The notes beneath the pieces are model-generated. The model did not search any database, was not told where the DNA came from, and worked only from the letters and a program-made list of their open reading frames with translations. Positions 23,291-34,664 of a stretch of DNA of 64,000 bases are shown here, in pieces. Source of the DNA: Cervus elaphus (taxonomy: Eukaryota; Chordata; Mammalia; Artiodactyla; Cervidae); the NCBI RefSeq assembly GCF_910594005.1, contig NC_057815.1, forward strand, positions 77,485,552 to 77,549,551, given 5' to 3'. A program made the translations under genes and the position numbers. The first letter of the stretch is position 1; every line of letters begins with the position of its first letter.

Positions 23291-23399
23291 AGCCAATGCC
23301 CCATCCTAGAGTTGGAACAAAACTGAACAGGATAATGGGAGGATGAGGGTGGAGCAGAAAAGGGACCAATAGGAGATGAGACCGGACACATGGGTTCAC

Positions 23400-23560
23400 A
23401 CAGAATTCAAGGGTCTTGAATGCCTTGCCAAAGAGTTTGGGTGCCAGGGAGAGTTTTTAATGAGGGAGTGATGACCTGATGAATTTCTAAGGGAGATAAC
23501 TTTGGAGGATTGTCAAGGATGGGTCTGGAAAGGAGCAAAATGGAAATTACAAGACCATGG
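23400..23560 (-). mobile_element. L2-like fragment, antisense
   Basis: ccaaagagtttgggtgccag and gagggagtgatgacctgatg resemble the antisense L2-like text seen elsewhere in the window. Confidence 0.4.
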
Positions 23561-23669
23561 CAGGGTCAGTACAGCAGTGGACCTGGAGAGAAGAGGTCAA
23601 TTTCCAGAAACATTTCAGTTGAATTCAACTGGTGATTAATTGTTCGTAGGAGAAGCAGGTGAGTCAGTA

Positions 23670-23800
23670 TTCTAGCAAGTCATGGGTTGCCATGTCTCCC
23701 TCCAAGAGATCTTCCCCATCCAGGGATTGAACCCTCATCTCCTGTGTCTCCTGCATTGCAGGTGGTTCTTTACTGCTGAGCCACTGGAGAAGCCCTTGGC
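23670..23800 (-). mobile_element. Bov-tA SINE fragment, antisense
   Basis: atcttccccatccagggatt, ctcctgcattgcaggtggtt and ctgctgagccactgg are the reverse BovA / tRNA-like head. Confidence 0.85.
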
Positions 23801-24074
23801 TATACTACAGACAGCTTGAAAAAGGAAGCTTTTCTGGACTTAGCAATAAAACTCCCCCCATTCTGAGACACTATATGATGGGTTGGGCCACAGTCTTAGA
23901 CCATTTAATCTGGCCTTCCTGTTACAGTTCTTGACTAAGTAAGGTGCTAAAAAAGGAATGTCTGATCATATCAAGTTCTGATAGAACCCTAATGATAGAG
24001 GTTAAGTTTCACCCCAAATTTTCTTAAAGAGAATCTCTGATGTCCGTTTCACCTGGCCAATGATTTAGTAGGCA

Positions 24075-24370
24075 GGAAAACAATTTGAACAAATACTGAT
24101 TGAGCACATACTATGGGTCAGGTACTTAGCTAAATGCTGGACTTGAATTTACTTATCTAATTTACGTGGCATCCCTTTGAGGGTGGTTAAATATCACTGT
24201 CACAGACATACATGTTTGATCCTGCTCACGCTATATTCTCTTCACGTTACTGATGAGGAAACAGGCACAGAGACTTTCAGTCCCTTACCCAAGGTCACAC
24301 AGCTAATGTGTGTCAGAGAGAGGATGTGAACCCCAGCTGTCTGTTTTCAGAGCTGCTGCTCCTAGCCACC
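24075..24370 (-). mobile_element. MIR fragment
   Basis: Reverse MIR: gagcacatactatgggtcag, tactgatgaggaaacaggca, ccaaggtcacacagctaatg. Confidence 0.85.
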
Positions 24371-24719
24371 CCATTGTCCTGCCTCAAATCCCTGTTGTGC
24401 TGCTTTGGGGCATTGAGCAGAATAGAGACACTCCCAGGAATTGTTTAAACATGCTTCTTGGTTTTTTATTACCCCACTAATACATGTCTGTTGGGTTTTG
24501 CTCACAGCTGCTCTATTCACTTGGGATTTCAGACACTGCAATAAAAACCTTGCTAATTTCTCAGTCATGAGAAATGAGAGGCGAGCTAGCCTGCTGAAGG
24601 GAACTGTCTGGATTAGAGAGTGATTCCATAAGTTCCATTTTATTATTCATAATTATACTGCCTTATATGTGGTAGCGTGTTTTTCCTTTTTTGTTTTTAG
24701 ATCTGAGATTTTCTCTAAC

Positions 24720-24860
24720 ACTCCAGGGTGGTGGAGGTAGAACAGATATGATTATCTTCATTTCTCAGATGAAAACATTGAGGTTCAGATTTCAATGACT
24801 TGGCAAAGTCACACAACCTGTTATTTCAAAGGACTTAAGGGATGACAGAACTATTCTTAT
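24720..24860 (-). mobile_element. MIR fragment
   Basis: atttctcagatgaaaacatt and ttggcaaagtcacacaacct are a diverged reverse MIR core. Confidence 0.55.
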
Positions 24861-25222
24861 GTAGAAGAGGCAGGACCTGTTTAATGTAGCAATTAAGAGC
24901 TTCTAATTAGCAGTATCCAGTGACTTAGAATAAGTGGTCTAAAATCCTTGAAAGAACTTGTTCTCATAAACATTTTTGCATCTTGTTTATACTGTTCATT
25001 TTTCTGAGTCTTCTCTATAGAGGTTCTGTAGCTAGGTGGAATTAATGTGGACTTTGATTTCATAGAGACAGAAATTAGGATGGAGATTTGAGTTAACTCT
25101 TGTTCATTGGAAAGCTAAGTACGGTCCCATCATGTGCACTTTCCCACCTGTCTTCTCTTAAAGCTGCTGTGAGTATCACACTTTGCCAGAAACATGACTG
25201 CAAATCTGTTTCCTTTTTGCAG

Positions 25223-25413
25223 CCTGTGCAGGGCTTTGATTATGCCAAGCAGCACCTGGGCCAGCAAGGGGTGGACGAGGAGGTCATCCCGGTGACTCAG
25301 GAAACGGTGGTCCTCCCACTGCCCGTTAGAGATGCTCCTGCCTCTCAGGAAAGGGATGCCCCTCAGGATGGAAGCACCATCAAGACGGCCAAATCCATCG
25401 AAACCAGAAAGAG
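25223..25413 (+). CDS. KIAA1549L: KIAA1549L internal exon, first cytoplasmic segment
   Basis: The acceptor is tttcctttttgcag; the exon opens in phase 0 with PVQGFDYAKQHLGQQG. This matches a conserved juxtamembrane motif of the family (the paralogue KIAA1549 has a similar GFDFAKQHLGQ). The middle is acidic and aliphatic (VDEEVIPVTQETVVLPLP). The end is hydrophilic and lysine-rich (STIKTAKSIETRK). It finishes with two bases (ag) of a split codon before the donor gtaggc. The segment has no hydrophobic core and is probably disordered apart from the AKQHLG helix. Length is 191 nt. The split codon is completed differently depending on which of two acceptors the next exon uses. Confidence 0.93.
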
Positions 25414-25784
25414 GTAGGCATGGGGCCAGATTCTGCCTCTGTGTCAGCAAGAGAAATAATTGATGGGGAGAAGAGCTGAAGCCCTCAATTCCTCTCTTCT
25501 CTTTAAAAATTCCCCTTCATGCTTGTTCTGAATATTTAAGGAGACTAAGGAAGAGGATAGGAATCATAATTCCTGCTTCTCATGAGCCATCCGTTGTAAC
25601 ATTTCAGATGTCTAATCAACTGCAATGGTTGAGGTTTTCTCCTTAGATTTATTATAACAAATTTGGCACTGATGTTACACTTATATTTTTTAATTTATCT
25701 TAAACGCAGTGCCTTTGGTTCAGGATAGTTGTATTTTATCTGGCAATTTCTCTATATGGTTTTAGTTCACAAACCAGTTATTGG

Positions 25785-26390
25785 CTTTTACTATGAGCAG
25801 GGCACTTTGACAGGCATTGGGATGACTACAGAAAGGTTTAAGATTGATTCCTGACCCCAAGCATCTCGTGTTGGAAAGACAGAAATAAATCGTTGGAATA
25901 CCAAGCCTGATGGGCAGGTGTCTACTGTGGAGTCTAAACCATGTCCTGGGGAAAAAAGAGAAGGAAGCATTTAATTCTGATGTGGGAAAGTGTCATGGAA
26001 GAGGTTATGTTTTAACCAAGCCTTGAAGGACAAGTGGGATATTCATGGGGGGGAAAAGATAAAGGCATCCAGGCTGGAAGAGCCAGGAGACAGCAATGAT
26101 TACTTATGATGAATGTCCTTGGGGTTTAGAGTTCACAGTGCTTGAGATGCAATGAAAGATGAAACCAGAAGATAGATGAAAACTGTGGAGAGTCTTAACT
26201 GCCAGACCGAGGAGTTTGACCTTTATACTCTAGGCAGTATTAAGCCACTGAGCGTTCTTCAGGAAGACAGTAATGCCCAACCTGTATCTCAGAAAGACTA
26301 CTCCAGTGCATTGTGGATGATAGATGGGAGAGGTTAGGCTAGAGGCCAGGACACTTGTTGGGACTTTGCAATAGCCTCACAAAGAGGTAA
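25785..26390 (-). mobile_element. L2-like LINE, antisense
   Basis: Begins as an L2 tail (gcagggcactttgacaggca, then catctcgtgttggaaagaca) and runs into the same purine-rich text as neighbouring copies (aagccttgaaggacaagtgg, agacagtaatgcccaacctg). Confidence 0.6.
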
Positions 26391-26529
26391 TGAACTCTAT
26401 GGCCAACTCTGTTGCCTGGCTAACCAACTCCCATTGCCAACCTCTTTCTTTCTTGCCTGGGACCACAATGGTGGCTAGAAAAACTACATCCTGTTTGCCT
26501 CCTTCTCTCCTTTCAGGTAACAGATACTT

Positions 26530-28010
26530 ATCAATTGTTTGCTGTTAACTAGGCACAAAGGATGCTGCAATGAACAAGACAAAGTTCATACTCCTGTAGT
26601 GCTTACAGTTTGATGAGGGAGACATAGACAATAACCAGAGAGATAAAAATATAGTAGGTTGGGAGGTGATGAGTATGAAGAAGAAAACCAAAGCACGATA
26701 AGGGATTGGAGATGTGGAAAGGGGAATATGGTGCTGTTTTAGCAAGAAGTTGGGGAAGGCCTCGCTGATAAAGTGACATGTGAGAAAGACTTTATTGAAG
26801 TGATATGTAAGGTTATCTAGTGGAAGAACATCCCAAGCAGATGGAACAGTATGTGCAAAGCCTGGAGGAGGAAATGTCTTGACTTGCTTAAGGAAGAACA
26901 TGAAGGCCAAAGAGCTGATGTGAGCTAGGGAGGAAGTTTGTAGCAGCTGAGTCAGAGAGACTGAGGTTGATCTTGTCAGGCTTTATAAATCAAAGTCAGA
27001 ACTTGGGATTTTTTTGTGAATGAAGATCAGGACTCATTAGAAGAGGATTTTGAGAGGAACGACAGGATGTGACTTGCATTTTAAAGGCTCACTCTGGCTG
27101 CTGTGTGGAAATAGACTGTAGAGAAGCAGAGAGACCCATTAGGAGGCTTTTGTAGGAGTCCAGGTGAGAGATGGTGGTGTACCAGGACATGGAGGTGTGG
27201 GAAGTGATTAGGCTCTAGAGGTGTTTACAAGGAAGAGCTGACAAGATTTGCTGATAAATTATTGTGTGGTAGTGGTCACGTATGGATGTGAGAGTTGGAC
27301 TGTGAAGAAGCTGAGTGCCGAAGAATTGATGCTTTTGAACTGTGGTGTTGGAGAAGGCTCTTGAGAGTCCCTTGGACTGCAAGGAGATCCAACCAGGCCA
27401 TCCTAAAGGAGATCAGTCCTGGGTGTTCATTGGAGGGACTGATGCTAAAGCTGAAACTCCAATACTTTGGCCACCTCATATGAAGAGCTGACTCATTGGA
27501 AAAGACCCTGATGCTGGGAGGGATTGGGGGCAGGAGGAGAAGGGGACGACAGAGGATGAGATGGCTGGATGGCATCACTGACTCAATGGACATGAGTTTG
27601 AGTAAACTCTGGGAGTTGGTGATGGACAGGGAGGCCTGGCGTGCTGCGATTCATGGGGTCGCAGAGTTGGACACGACTGAGCGACTGAACTGAACTGATG
27701 GGAATAGAGAGGGATGAATTTGCCATTTTTGTGCTGGGGAAGACTGGAGGAGAAGTTTGTAGAGTTTGGATGTGGACATGTTAAGTTTGAGGTGCCCATG
27801 AGACATGCAAATGGAGACATTGAGAGCTCGGTTAACCACATGAGTCTGGAGTTCAGAGGAGAGGTCAAGAGTTGAAATATAAATGTAGGAGCTATCAGTG
27901 TTTAGTTCCAAAAATCTCTGAGGCTAGATGGGCACCTTGGAGAGTATAGATGGAGAAGAAATCTAAGAACTGATGCCTGGGACATGGCAGTGATTAGAGA
28001 CCCAGATAAT
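26530..28010 (-). mobile_element. L2-like LINE, antisense, split by BovB
   Basis: L2 tail aacaagacaaagttcatact, then aatgtcttgacttgcttaag and gagagacccattaggaggct. It continues after the BovB at 27262-27704 with gttaagtttgaggtgcccat and tatcagtgtttagttcc. Confidence 0.6.
27262..27704 (+). mobile_element. BovB LINE 3' fragment, sense
   Basis: C-terminal end of the BovB (RTE) reverse-transcriptase frame is still readable: 27295-27483 encodes LWCWRRLLRVPWTARRSNQ and 27496-27693 encodes RRRRGRQRMRWLDGITDS. It ends with the BovB tail gacacgactgagcgactgaa. 5'-truncated and broken by a stop. Confidence 0.93.
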
Positions 28011-28269
28011 GAAAATGAATTGGCAAAAGATTCTGAAAAGCATCTGTAAGAAAGTCACAAGGAGAACAAAGCAAAAGTGGAATCCAGGAAGCCTAGAGAA
28101 TGAAGTTATTTCAGGAGGAAGAAAGGATTGTTTGTATCAAATTTACAAATTTTGTATTGGAGTCAAGCATCAAGTTTCCGTGCTTTTCTCCAGGAGATCT
28201 TGGTACCTAAAAAGGAACTACAGAGAAACAGAGGGTTGGATTTCAGCTTGTGTGGGGAAGAATGCGGAG

Positions 28270-28770
28270 GGCATGTTGATTAATTATCTGTTGCCCCATA
28301 ACAAACCACTCTAAAGTTTAGCAGCCTAAAACAGCAACTATTTATGTAGCTTATAATTTTTGGTGGATCAGCTGTCTTGGCTGAGCTCAGCTGGGTGGTT
28401 CTTCTAGTCTGAACTTGGCTTGGCTGATCTCAGCTGGGCTGTCTCATGCATCTTTGGTCATGTGGGAAGTCTGCTGGGCTGGCTTGTTGATGACAGCCTT
28501 GTCTCGGGCAGCCAGGTAACTGGGGCCTCTTGGTATGTGGTCTTGAATCCTCCAGTAGGTTAGCTCTAGCTTTTGACAAGATGGTTACAGAGTTCCCAGG
28601 GAAGCAAGAAAACAAGCCCCAAACAAACCTCAAGTCTCTGTTTGTATCATGTTTACTACTATTGGCCAAAGCAAAACACAAGAGTCAGTGTGGGAGGGGA
28701 CTACCCTAAGTTGGTTACAGGGAAGTGTGAACAAATTGGGACCTTAAATGCCATGGTCCACCTCAGCCTG
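28270..28770 (+). mobile_element. MLT1-like (ERVL-MaLR) LTR fragment
   Basis: ctgttgccccataacaaacc, actctaaagtttagcagcct, gctgagctcagctgggtggt and gtgtgggaggggactaccct follow the order of MLT1-type LTRs. Confidence 0.55.
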
Positions 28771-29485
28771 GAGTTGAAACATACAGAGAAGCAGTGGATG
28801 ATGTATTGGAGTTGGCTGGCCAGTAGTGTTATCTATAGTAATTATTCTCATTATGATCTTTGCCAAGTACAATAAAGGCATGTTAATAATTTTTTATCAC
28901 CTATTAGGATGACACTGAAAAGAAATAAATAGAATTACTAAAATTAGGATATTAACATAGCACTACACTGCCAGGAAGGATAGAAACTTTTGCACACATT
29001 CTAGTTGAGTGGTTTAAATTGTGCAAAGCTTTCTTTTTTAAAAATGGTTTTAAAACAAGCTCTTTTTTTCATCAATTTGCAAGGAGTCTTCTCTTGCTAA
29101 TCAGATTCAAATTCTTTAACCTCAGATTTTTATTAAGAAATACTAGCTTATGAAACAAATACAAATAAAGAAAACAATGACCCTGTTAAATGATATTTCC
29201 ATTTGCTTCATAATTTTGTCTACAAATATAACTTTACTAAGGGCTGGCTATATTATTGACAAAACTATGGGAGAAACCTCATCTCCGTTCAAGTTCAGCT
29301 GATCACAGGAGTCTCTGATCATTTAGGAAGATTTTAAGATGCCAAATCCAAGAACAAGCCTATCATACATCTATGTTTCTGTCTTCCCCAACTTGCCACA
29401 TCAGTCTACTCATTCTTGCCCAACCAGGACTGTGTGACCTCTCAAAACGGGGCTGTTATATGGTCCAAAAAGTTTTGCAAGTAAA
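28770..29485. other. KIAA1549L: AT-rich intron, nothing recognised
   Basis: No repeat family or splice-bounded frame seen. Confidence 0.35.
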
Positions 29486-29487
29486 GA

Positions 29488-29703
29488 ATAAGGGAGTGAC
29501 TTCTCTGGTGGTCCAGTGGTTAACAGACTGTGCCTTCCAGTGCAAGGGATGCAGGTTCGACCCCTAGTTTGGGAGCTAAGATCCCACGTGCCTCATAGCC
29601 TCCCAAAAGCCAAAACATAGAAAATGGAAACAGTGTTGTACAACTTCAATAGAAGACTTAAAAATGATCCAGACACACAAAAATCTTTAAAAAAAAAAAA
29701 ATA
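29488..29703 (+). mobile_element. CHR SINE
   Basis: tgacttctctggtggtccag, ggatgcaggttcgacccct, ending in a run of A. Confidence 0.85.
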
Positions 29704-30149
29704 GGGGAAACCAATGATTTGGTGTTCATTAAGAGATCTCCATTCTTCAAAATTGTTTTAAAACTGAAGGAAAATGGAAGATTTAGCTGTGTGCAGACAA
29801 CCAGATGATGTTTCAGGTTCTTTTTTTTATTTAGGCTTTTGGCAATGCTATTTTGTTGGTCCATGGCTGAAATCATGAGCAAGGATGGAGAATCGACCTC
29901 ATAGAGACAGCCGTTTGCAGTGGGCACTTCAGTGCATGGACTGGTCCTGATTGTTCAGCAGTTGATTTAATCCCCACCCCCATGATTGTTCTTCAGGATC
30001 TGTGTCCACCCAGACTCAGAATGGGGACCATTGAGTTCAGTAGCCTTAGACTGCAGCCTCTCTGGTGACCCATTTAAAGACATTTTTGTCCCTGTCCTGA
30101 GTGGACACATTCACACACACATCTCACCCTCTGTTTTGGATCAGAAATT

Positions 30150-30212
30150 CATGGAATTGACAAACCTGGGTCTCCTGCATTGCAGGCGGACTCTTTACTG
30201 TCTAAGCCATGT
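30150..30212 (-). mobile_element. Bov-tA SINE head fragment, antisense
   Basis: Only the reverse head survives: acctgggtctcctgcattgc, aggcggactctttactgtct. Confidence 0.6.
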
Positions 30213-30505
30213 AGCACTGTGAATGGGGTTGATGGTTTCATGTAAACAGAAGTCTATAAGCTGATGCAAAGAATAAAGCAGAGTTGGGCTCCCCTCCCAC
30301 CCCACCCGGAAATGTGTTCATTCATGGCTTTCCTTGGAGGGAGAGGAATAGCCAGAAAACTGTTTCAAGATCAAATGAGGGAAGGGACATGCAAATGCCT
30401 CAGAAAAACCATTAAATATTTTGTGCACGTAAAACAAGTTGCCAGGAGCTTTTCTTTCTGGACCTCAGTGAAAATCCCTTTGTCCCAATAAACCAGTGGG
30501 AAGAG

Positions 30506-30705
30506 TTCAGTTCAGTTCAATCGCTCAGTTGTGTCTGACTCTTTGCGACCCCATGGACTGCAGCACACCAGGCCTCCCTGTCCATCACCAACTCCTGGAG
30601 TTTACTCAGACTCATGTCCATTGAGTCAGTGATGCCATCCAACATTCTCATCCTGCCATCCCCTTCTCCTCCAGCCTTCAATCTTGCCCAGCATCAGGGT
30701 CTTGG
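30506..30705 (-). mobile_element. BovB 3' fragment, antisense
   Basis: Starts with the reverse BovB tail (agttcagttcagttcaatcg) and continues caccaactcctggagtttac, gtccattgagtcagtgatgc, opposite in orientation to the BovB at 27262-27704. Confidence 0.92.
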
Positions 30706-30851
30706 GGAGAGTAGGTGCCATTAACTGTGAGGTTCTGAAAACAATCCTAGAGCGTGTGTGTGTTTGCACACCCGGCACTCAATGATCACATAGTTAGTGC
30801 CTCATTCATATTTCCCAAACTACATTTGTTGTATTACTTTTATGGTGAAAG

Positions 30852-30927
30852 AGGTTGTGGTAAAAAAAAAAAAAAAAACAACAAACCAAAACAGGTTGTG
30901 GTAAAAAAAAAAAAAACAAACCAGAGA
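30852..30927. repeat. tandem duplication with two poly(A) runs
   Basis: aggttgtggt plus a run of A, then cwithin-unit text caacaaaccaaaac, then aggttgtggt again plus a second run of A and caaacc. Two units of about 41 bp. Confidence 0.8.
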
Positions 30928-30929
30928 AG

Positions 30930-31680
30930 TGCTGAATTAAACAAAACCAGGTGGATCTCTTTCTGACAGGACTGATGGGACCCTTTGAAGTGCTGACATG
31001 CTGTCGGAATGTCCAAAGGGGAGTATTGTAAATGGTTCCTCCCAGACTCATGCTTGTCTGCATATCCTTGGCACAGAGCATCTCCTGTGGCCCTGGGTGT
31101 GTTCTGTGCACTTGTGGCGACTCTGGCTCCCCCCATGGTTGTGAGTGGGCACTTTCATTGTGCATGGTTTTTAGGGTGCTGAAGTGCATGGAAATGTGCA
31201 TGACCGAGAATCCAAAATTCTCAGAGGGAAAGAGGGAAATGGAAGGAGGAGGCTTACTTACGGGTCAGGGGCTGCATTTTATTCCAGTCAGTTTTCCATT
31301 GTAGGGGCCACGTGCCAGTAGGTTCTGAGTTTGTGCAATTGACAAGAGAAGAACAAGGGGTTTGATGAGCCTCTGGATAGCTGCCCCCTGATTGTCTCCC
31401 CCAGAGGGAAAGGCAGTGGGTCTTTAGCTCATCCCACCACAGGCTGGTGTGATCTGGGGTGCATGAGCCTCAGCAGGGGGTCCCAGGAGTCCATTTCCCA
31501 ATAGGTTCTAGAGGGCCAGAAAATGGCCCCAAGGGAAGGCAGGAAGGCCCTGTGGCTTGCTCTGTGTAAGGCCTGCCTCATCTGGGACACTGTAGAAGAC
31601 AGAAAGGGAAGGCGCTCTGGCTTCCAGGGCTGACTTACCACTTCCCAACTCTGCCCTGGACAAAACATCTCGCCGCCTGA
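30930..31680. other. KIAA1549L: intron, nothing recognised
   Basis: No repeat family or supported exon seen. Confidence 0.35.
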
Positions 31681-31760
31681 AATTCACATTCCTCATTTGC
31701 TACTAAGAGTGGCAGTCACCATGCCAGTTGGTTGTAATAAGGATGCAGTAGCAGTTTGAA

Positions 31761-31997
31761 CGGAGAAGGCGATGGCACCCCACTCCAGTACTCTTGCCTG
31801 GAAAATCCCATGGATGGAGGAGGCTGGTAGGCTGCAGTCCATGGGGTCGCGAAGAGTCGGACATGACTGAGCGACTTCACTTTCACTTTTCACTTTTATG
31901 CATTGGAGAAGGAAGTGGCAACCCACTCCAGTGTTCTTGCCTGGAGAATCCCAGGGATGGGGTCGCACAGAGTCGGACATGACTGAAGTGATTTAGC
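31761..31997 (+). mobile_element. Bov-A2 SINE
   Basis: Two BovA monomers from cggagaaggcgatggcaccc to gactgaagtgatttagc. Target copies agcagtttgaa (31750-31760) and agcaatttgaa (31998-32008) flank it. Confidence 0.93.
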
Positions 31998-32008
31998 AGC
32001 AATTTGAA

Positions 32009-32230
32009 GGGCTTCCCGGTGGGCGCTAGTGGTAAAGAACCTGCTTGCCAATGCAGGAGACGTAAGAGACGGGGGTTTGATCCCTGGGTTGGGAAGATCC
32101 CCTGGAGAAAGGAAAGGGCAATGCACTCCAGTATTCTTGTCTGGAGAGTCCCATGGACAGAAGAGCCTGGAGGGCTACAGTCCATAGGGTCGCAGAGTTG
32201 GACAGGACTGAAGTGACTTAACATATAGCC
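32009..32230 (+). mobile_element. Bov-tA SINE
   Basis: Head gggcttcccggtgggcgcta and BovA tail to ggactgaagtgacttaacat. Target copies agcaatttgaa (31998-32008) and aacagtttgaa (32231-32241) flank it, directly behind the Bov-A2. Confidence 0.93.
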
Positions 32231-32428
32231 AACAGTTTGAAAGCACGCAGCACAGTCCTTGGCACGTAGTAGGTGCTCATGGTGGGCTTTTGGAGAACAT
32301 GGGTGGTATCTTCATATCTCTGTATGCCTGTAACCTGGCACAGATCCCAGCACAGGGTAGGGATTTCTGAATGAATGGATAGCTCAAATTGATAGATTCA
32401 AATGGAAGTGGTTACCAGTTAGCACAAA

Positions 32429-32462
32429 GAATGTGTGTGCATGTGTGTGTGAGAGATAGAGA
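32429..32462. repeat. GT/GA simple repeat
   Basis: Interrupted tgtgtgtgc and tgtgtgtgtgagaga run. Confidence 0.7.
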
Positions 32463-32944
32463 GACCTCAGTGGTGGAGTGACTTAATCTTTAGGAGTCAA
32501 GGTATACTCTGTAAAGAAATCAGCCAAAGAGAACTGTGTTTTATGCATGTCCCTCAAGATGCTATGTGAATCAAACACTCTGCAACACTCTCCAAATTGC
32601 CGTGTTTTAAAAAGAGGGCACAGTGAGCAAACGCCATCACTGCCATGTCCGCAGTCACTGGGGGTTAATGAAAAGGAGATGGTAACAGAGGGCTGCACTG
32701 GTTGAACTTTTCTGCAGAGCTAAGTGCTGGTAAGCGCACTTTACAACAGCCAGCCGCTTAACCCTGTTGTGTTAAGCTATAGTGTTGCGGTGCAGGGTTT
32801 GTTTTTTTCCCCTTTTCCTGTATTATGTCTTTTTGGTGGATAAAACCGGAAAGAAAGGCTATAGACATAAACTGTGCAAATAAAATAACCTTGAGAGGAG
32901 GCTGCTCCAGTTGAAACTTACCGTCTCCCTGTTGCCATGGTTAC

Positions 32945-32954
32945 TTCCAGCAGG
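32945..32954 (+). promoter_or_regulatory. KIAA1549L: NAGNAG tandem splice acceptor
   Basis: Two AGs stand 3 bp apart (ccag, cag, then gtcgcc). Both keep the frame because the upstream exon ends in ag: the first gives S-R-S, the second gives R-S. The first site follows the better pyrimidine tract and matches the remembered human protein. Confidence 0.75.
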
Positions 32955-33078
32955 TCGCCCAGTGAGAATGGCTCTGTCATCAGCAACGAATCAGGGAAGC
33001 CCAGCTCGGGGAGGCGCTCACCCCAGAATGTAATGGCACAGCAGAAAGTGACAAAGGAGGAGGCTCGGAAGAGAAATG
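32951..33078 (+). CDS. KIAA1549L: KIAA1549L internal exon, Ser/Pro/Arg-rich cytoplasmic segment
   Basis: The acceptor region is ttccag at 32945-32950 followed directly by a second cag at 32951-32953, a tandem NAGNAG site. With the first AG the junction reads RKSRSPSENGS, the form I remember for human; with the second it reads RKRSPSENGS, one serine shorter. The peptide continues NESGKPSSGRRSP and ends KVTKEEARKRN. It carries two serine-proline sites next to arginines (RSPS and RRSP), typical of proline-directed kinase targets; phosphorylation is inferred, not seen. The exon is 128 nt, ends with one base of a split codon, and is followed by the good donor gtgaga. Confidence 0.93.
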
Positions 33079-34545
33079 GTGAGAAGCCTTCCCTGCCAAG
33101 CAGCACCCCCGAGCCCAGCCCACACACACTGGCGCAAGCGCGTGCTCACACTTGCACACCAGTGTGCTTTGAATCAGCCCCCACTCTCCTCCTTACTGTG
33201 TCCTACAAAGGTCCTACCTACCTTCCTGAGGTATCACACTATACCCTTCCCTGAATTATTGTTTCATTACCTCTGCCCTATGTTCTTATGGGATTGTGCA
33301 GAAAAACCCCATTTACAGGTTGAACTGAGGTCTGCTTAGAGATTTTCTTTATTTGGGGGTGAATCGCCTTGATTTCTAGCACTAGGTCCACTAGAGTGGC
33401 AGGTTTCCAAACTGATGCTTGTCTTGGAGGTCGCCCTTCATTTTCTTGCCCTGAGTCCCTTGATAAATTTCAGGGGTTCAGTCTGTGCCTGTGAATCCAG
33501 ATAGTACAAGTCCAGCTCGCCCAGGAAAAACAAGACAGTAATAAATCTGTCGCCATAAAAATCAGCCCGTGCTTCTGTCTTTATTCTCCAGGGCAACTTA
33601 ACCATTTAGTTTCTCTCTCGTGCAGGTCTTTTCCCTCCCTGTAAAGGACTGGTCCTGGGGGTTATTTACAAGTGGTCACAGCTGCCTTGCTGTGCTGTTG
33701 TACCCTCTATAGGTGGCATCTGTCAGGCATCATTGTGCAGCCTGCCTCCCTCCTCCTCATCTTAATTTTGTCCTGACCCTCATCTTCGCTCGATCCTTCC
33801 ATGTGTGATGTCTCTGCCACTCAGATCAGGGAATATTCCTTTTGGATCTCCAAGGGTTATAGATGGAGTCCTATAGCAATGCCAGGTGAAAAGGCAAGCA
33901 GTCTGGCACTCTGGTTGGCTGTGCTTCTTTTTAAAAAGGAATTTGATGAAGTGTGGTTCAAGGACTCTGTCTTGAAGAGAGCACCAGAATATTCTTTTGT
34001 TTTCAAATATCACTTATTTCTTTTTTTGACCAAAAAAGAGTGACACAATGGATTTGTCTTCTGTAGAGAAAACATGGTCCTATTTCTGGCCATTATATAA
34101 AGCATTTGTTTAAACTGGCATACCGATTTGATTCTTAAATTTTTTTCTTCTCCTAAACCCCTCTATGCTCTGTAACATAGAGACTGTTCGTTCCATGCCA
34201 GAATCAGGGTGTGACGTATGGGGTTTTCCTGGAATAACCACCCCACCTGGGACCATTTGGTGTTCTGCCAAGCCAACACACAGGGGACCGCAGGAACTCC
34301 AGCTTGTAAAGGGAGAGGTGAACTTCGCAACTTTCTCCACTTTCCTCCTGAGTGAGATCATCAGAGACGTGGGCAGAGGGGGTGAGGCAACCTAGAGACA
34401 ATGGGCGGTGAAGCCATAGGGGCAGGCGGTTTTAACCAAACGTGGTGACCGCCATGACCTCTAATCACGAGGCCCTCCTGCTCCTCCTACTCCTAGCACA
34501 CTCTTCCACCACCTTCCTTTATATTCTTCCTGGAAATGTATAAAG
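33079..34545. other. KIAA1549L: intron, no recognised repeat
   Basis: About 1.5 kb after the NAGNAG exon with no repeat family seen; starts with a CA-rich short stretch (33120-33165). Confidence 0.35.
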
Positions 34546-34548
34546 TCT

Positions 34549-34660
34549 GGGTAAACTCCGGGAATCGGTGATGGACAGGGAGGCCTGGCATGCTGCGGCC
34601 CATGGGGTCGCAGAGTTGGACACAACTGAGCGACTGGACTAAACTGAACTGAACTGAAAT
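34549..34660 (+). mobile_element. BovB 3' tail, sense
   Basis: gtaaactccgggaatcggtg to actgaactgaactg is the BovB 3' end, strongly 5'-truncated. Confidence 0.88.
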
Positions 34661-34664
34661 CAGA

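Larger units (their letters stand above)
31690..32370 (+). mobile_element. MIR-like element split by two SINEs
   Basis: Left part around 31690-31750 and right part 32242-32370 (agcacagtccttggcacgta, gtaggtgctcat) join as a MIR-type tail once the Bov-A2 and Bov-tA are removed. Confidence 0.5.
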
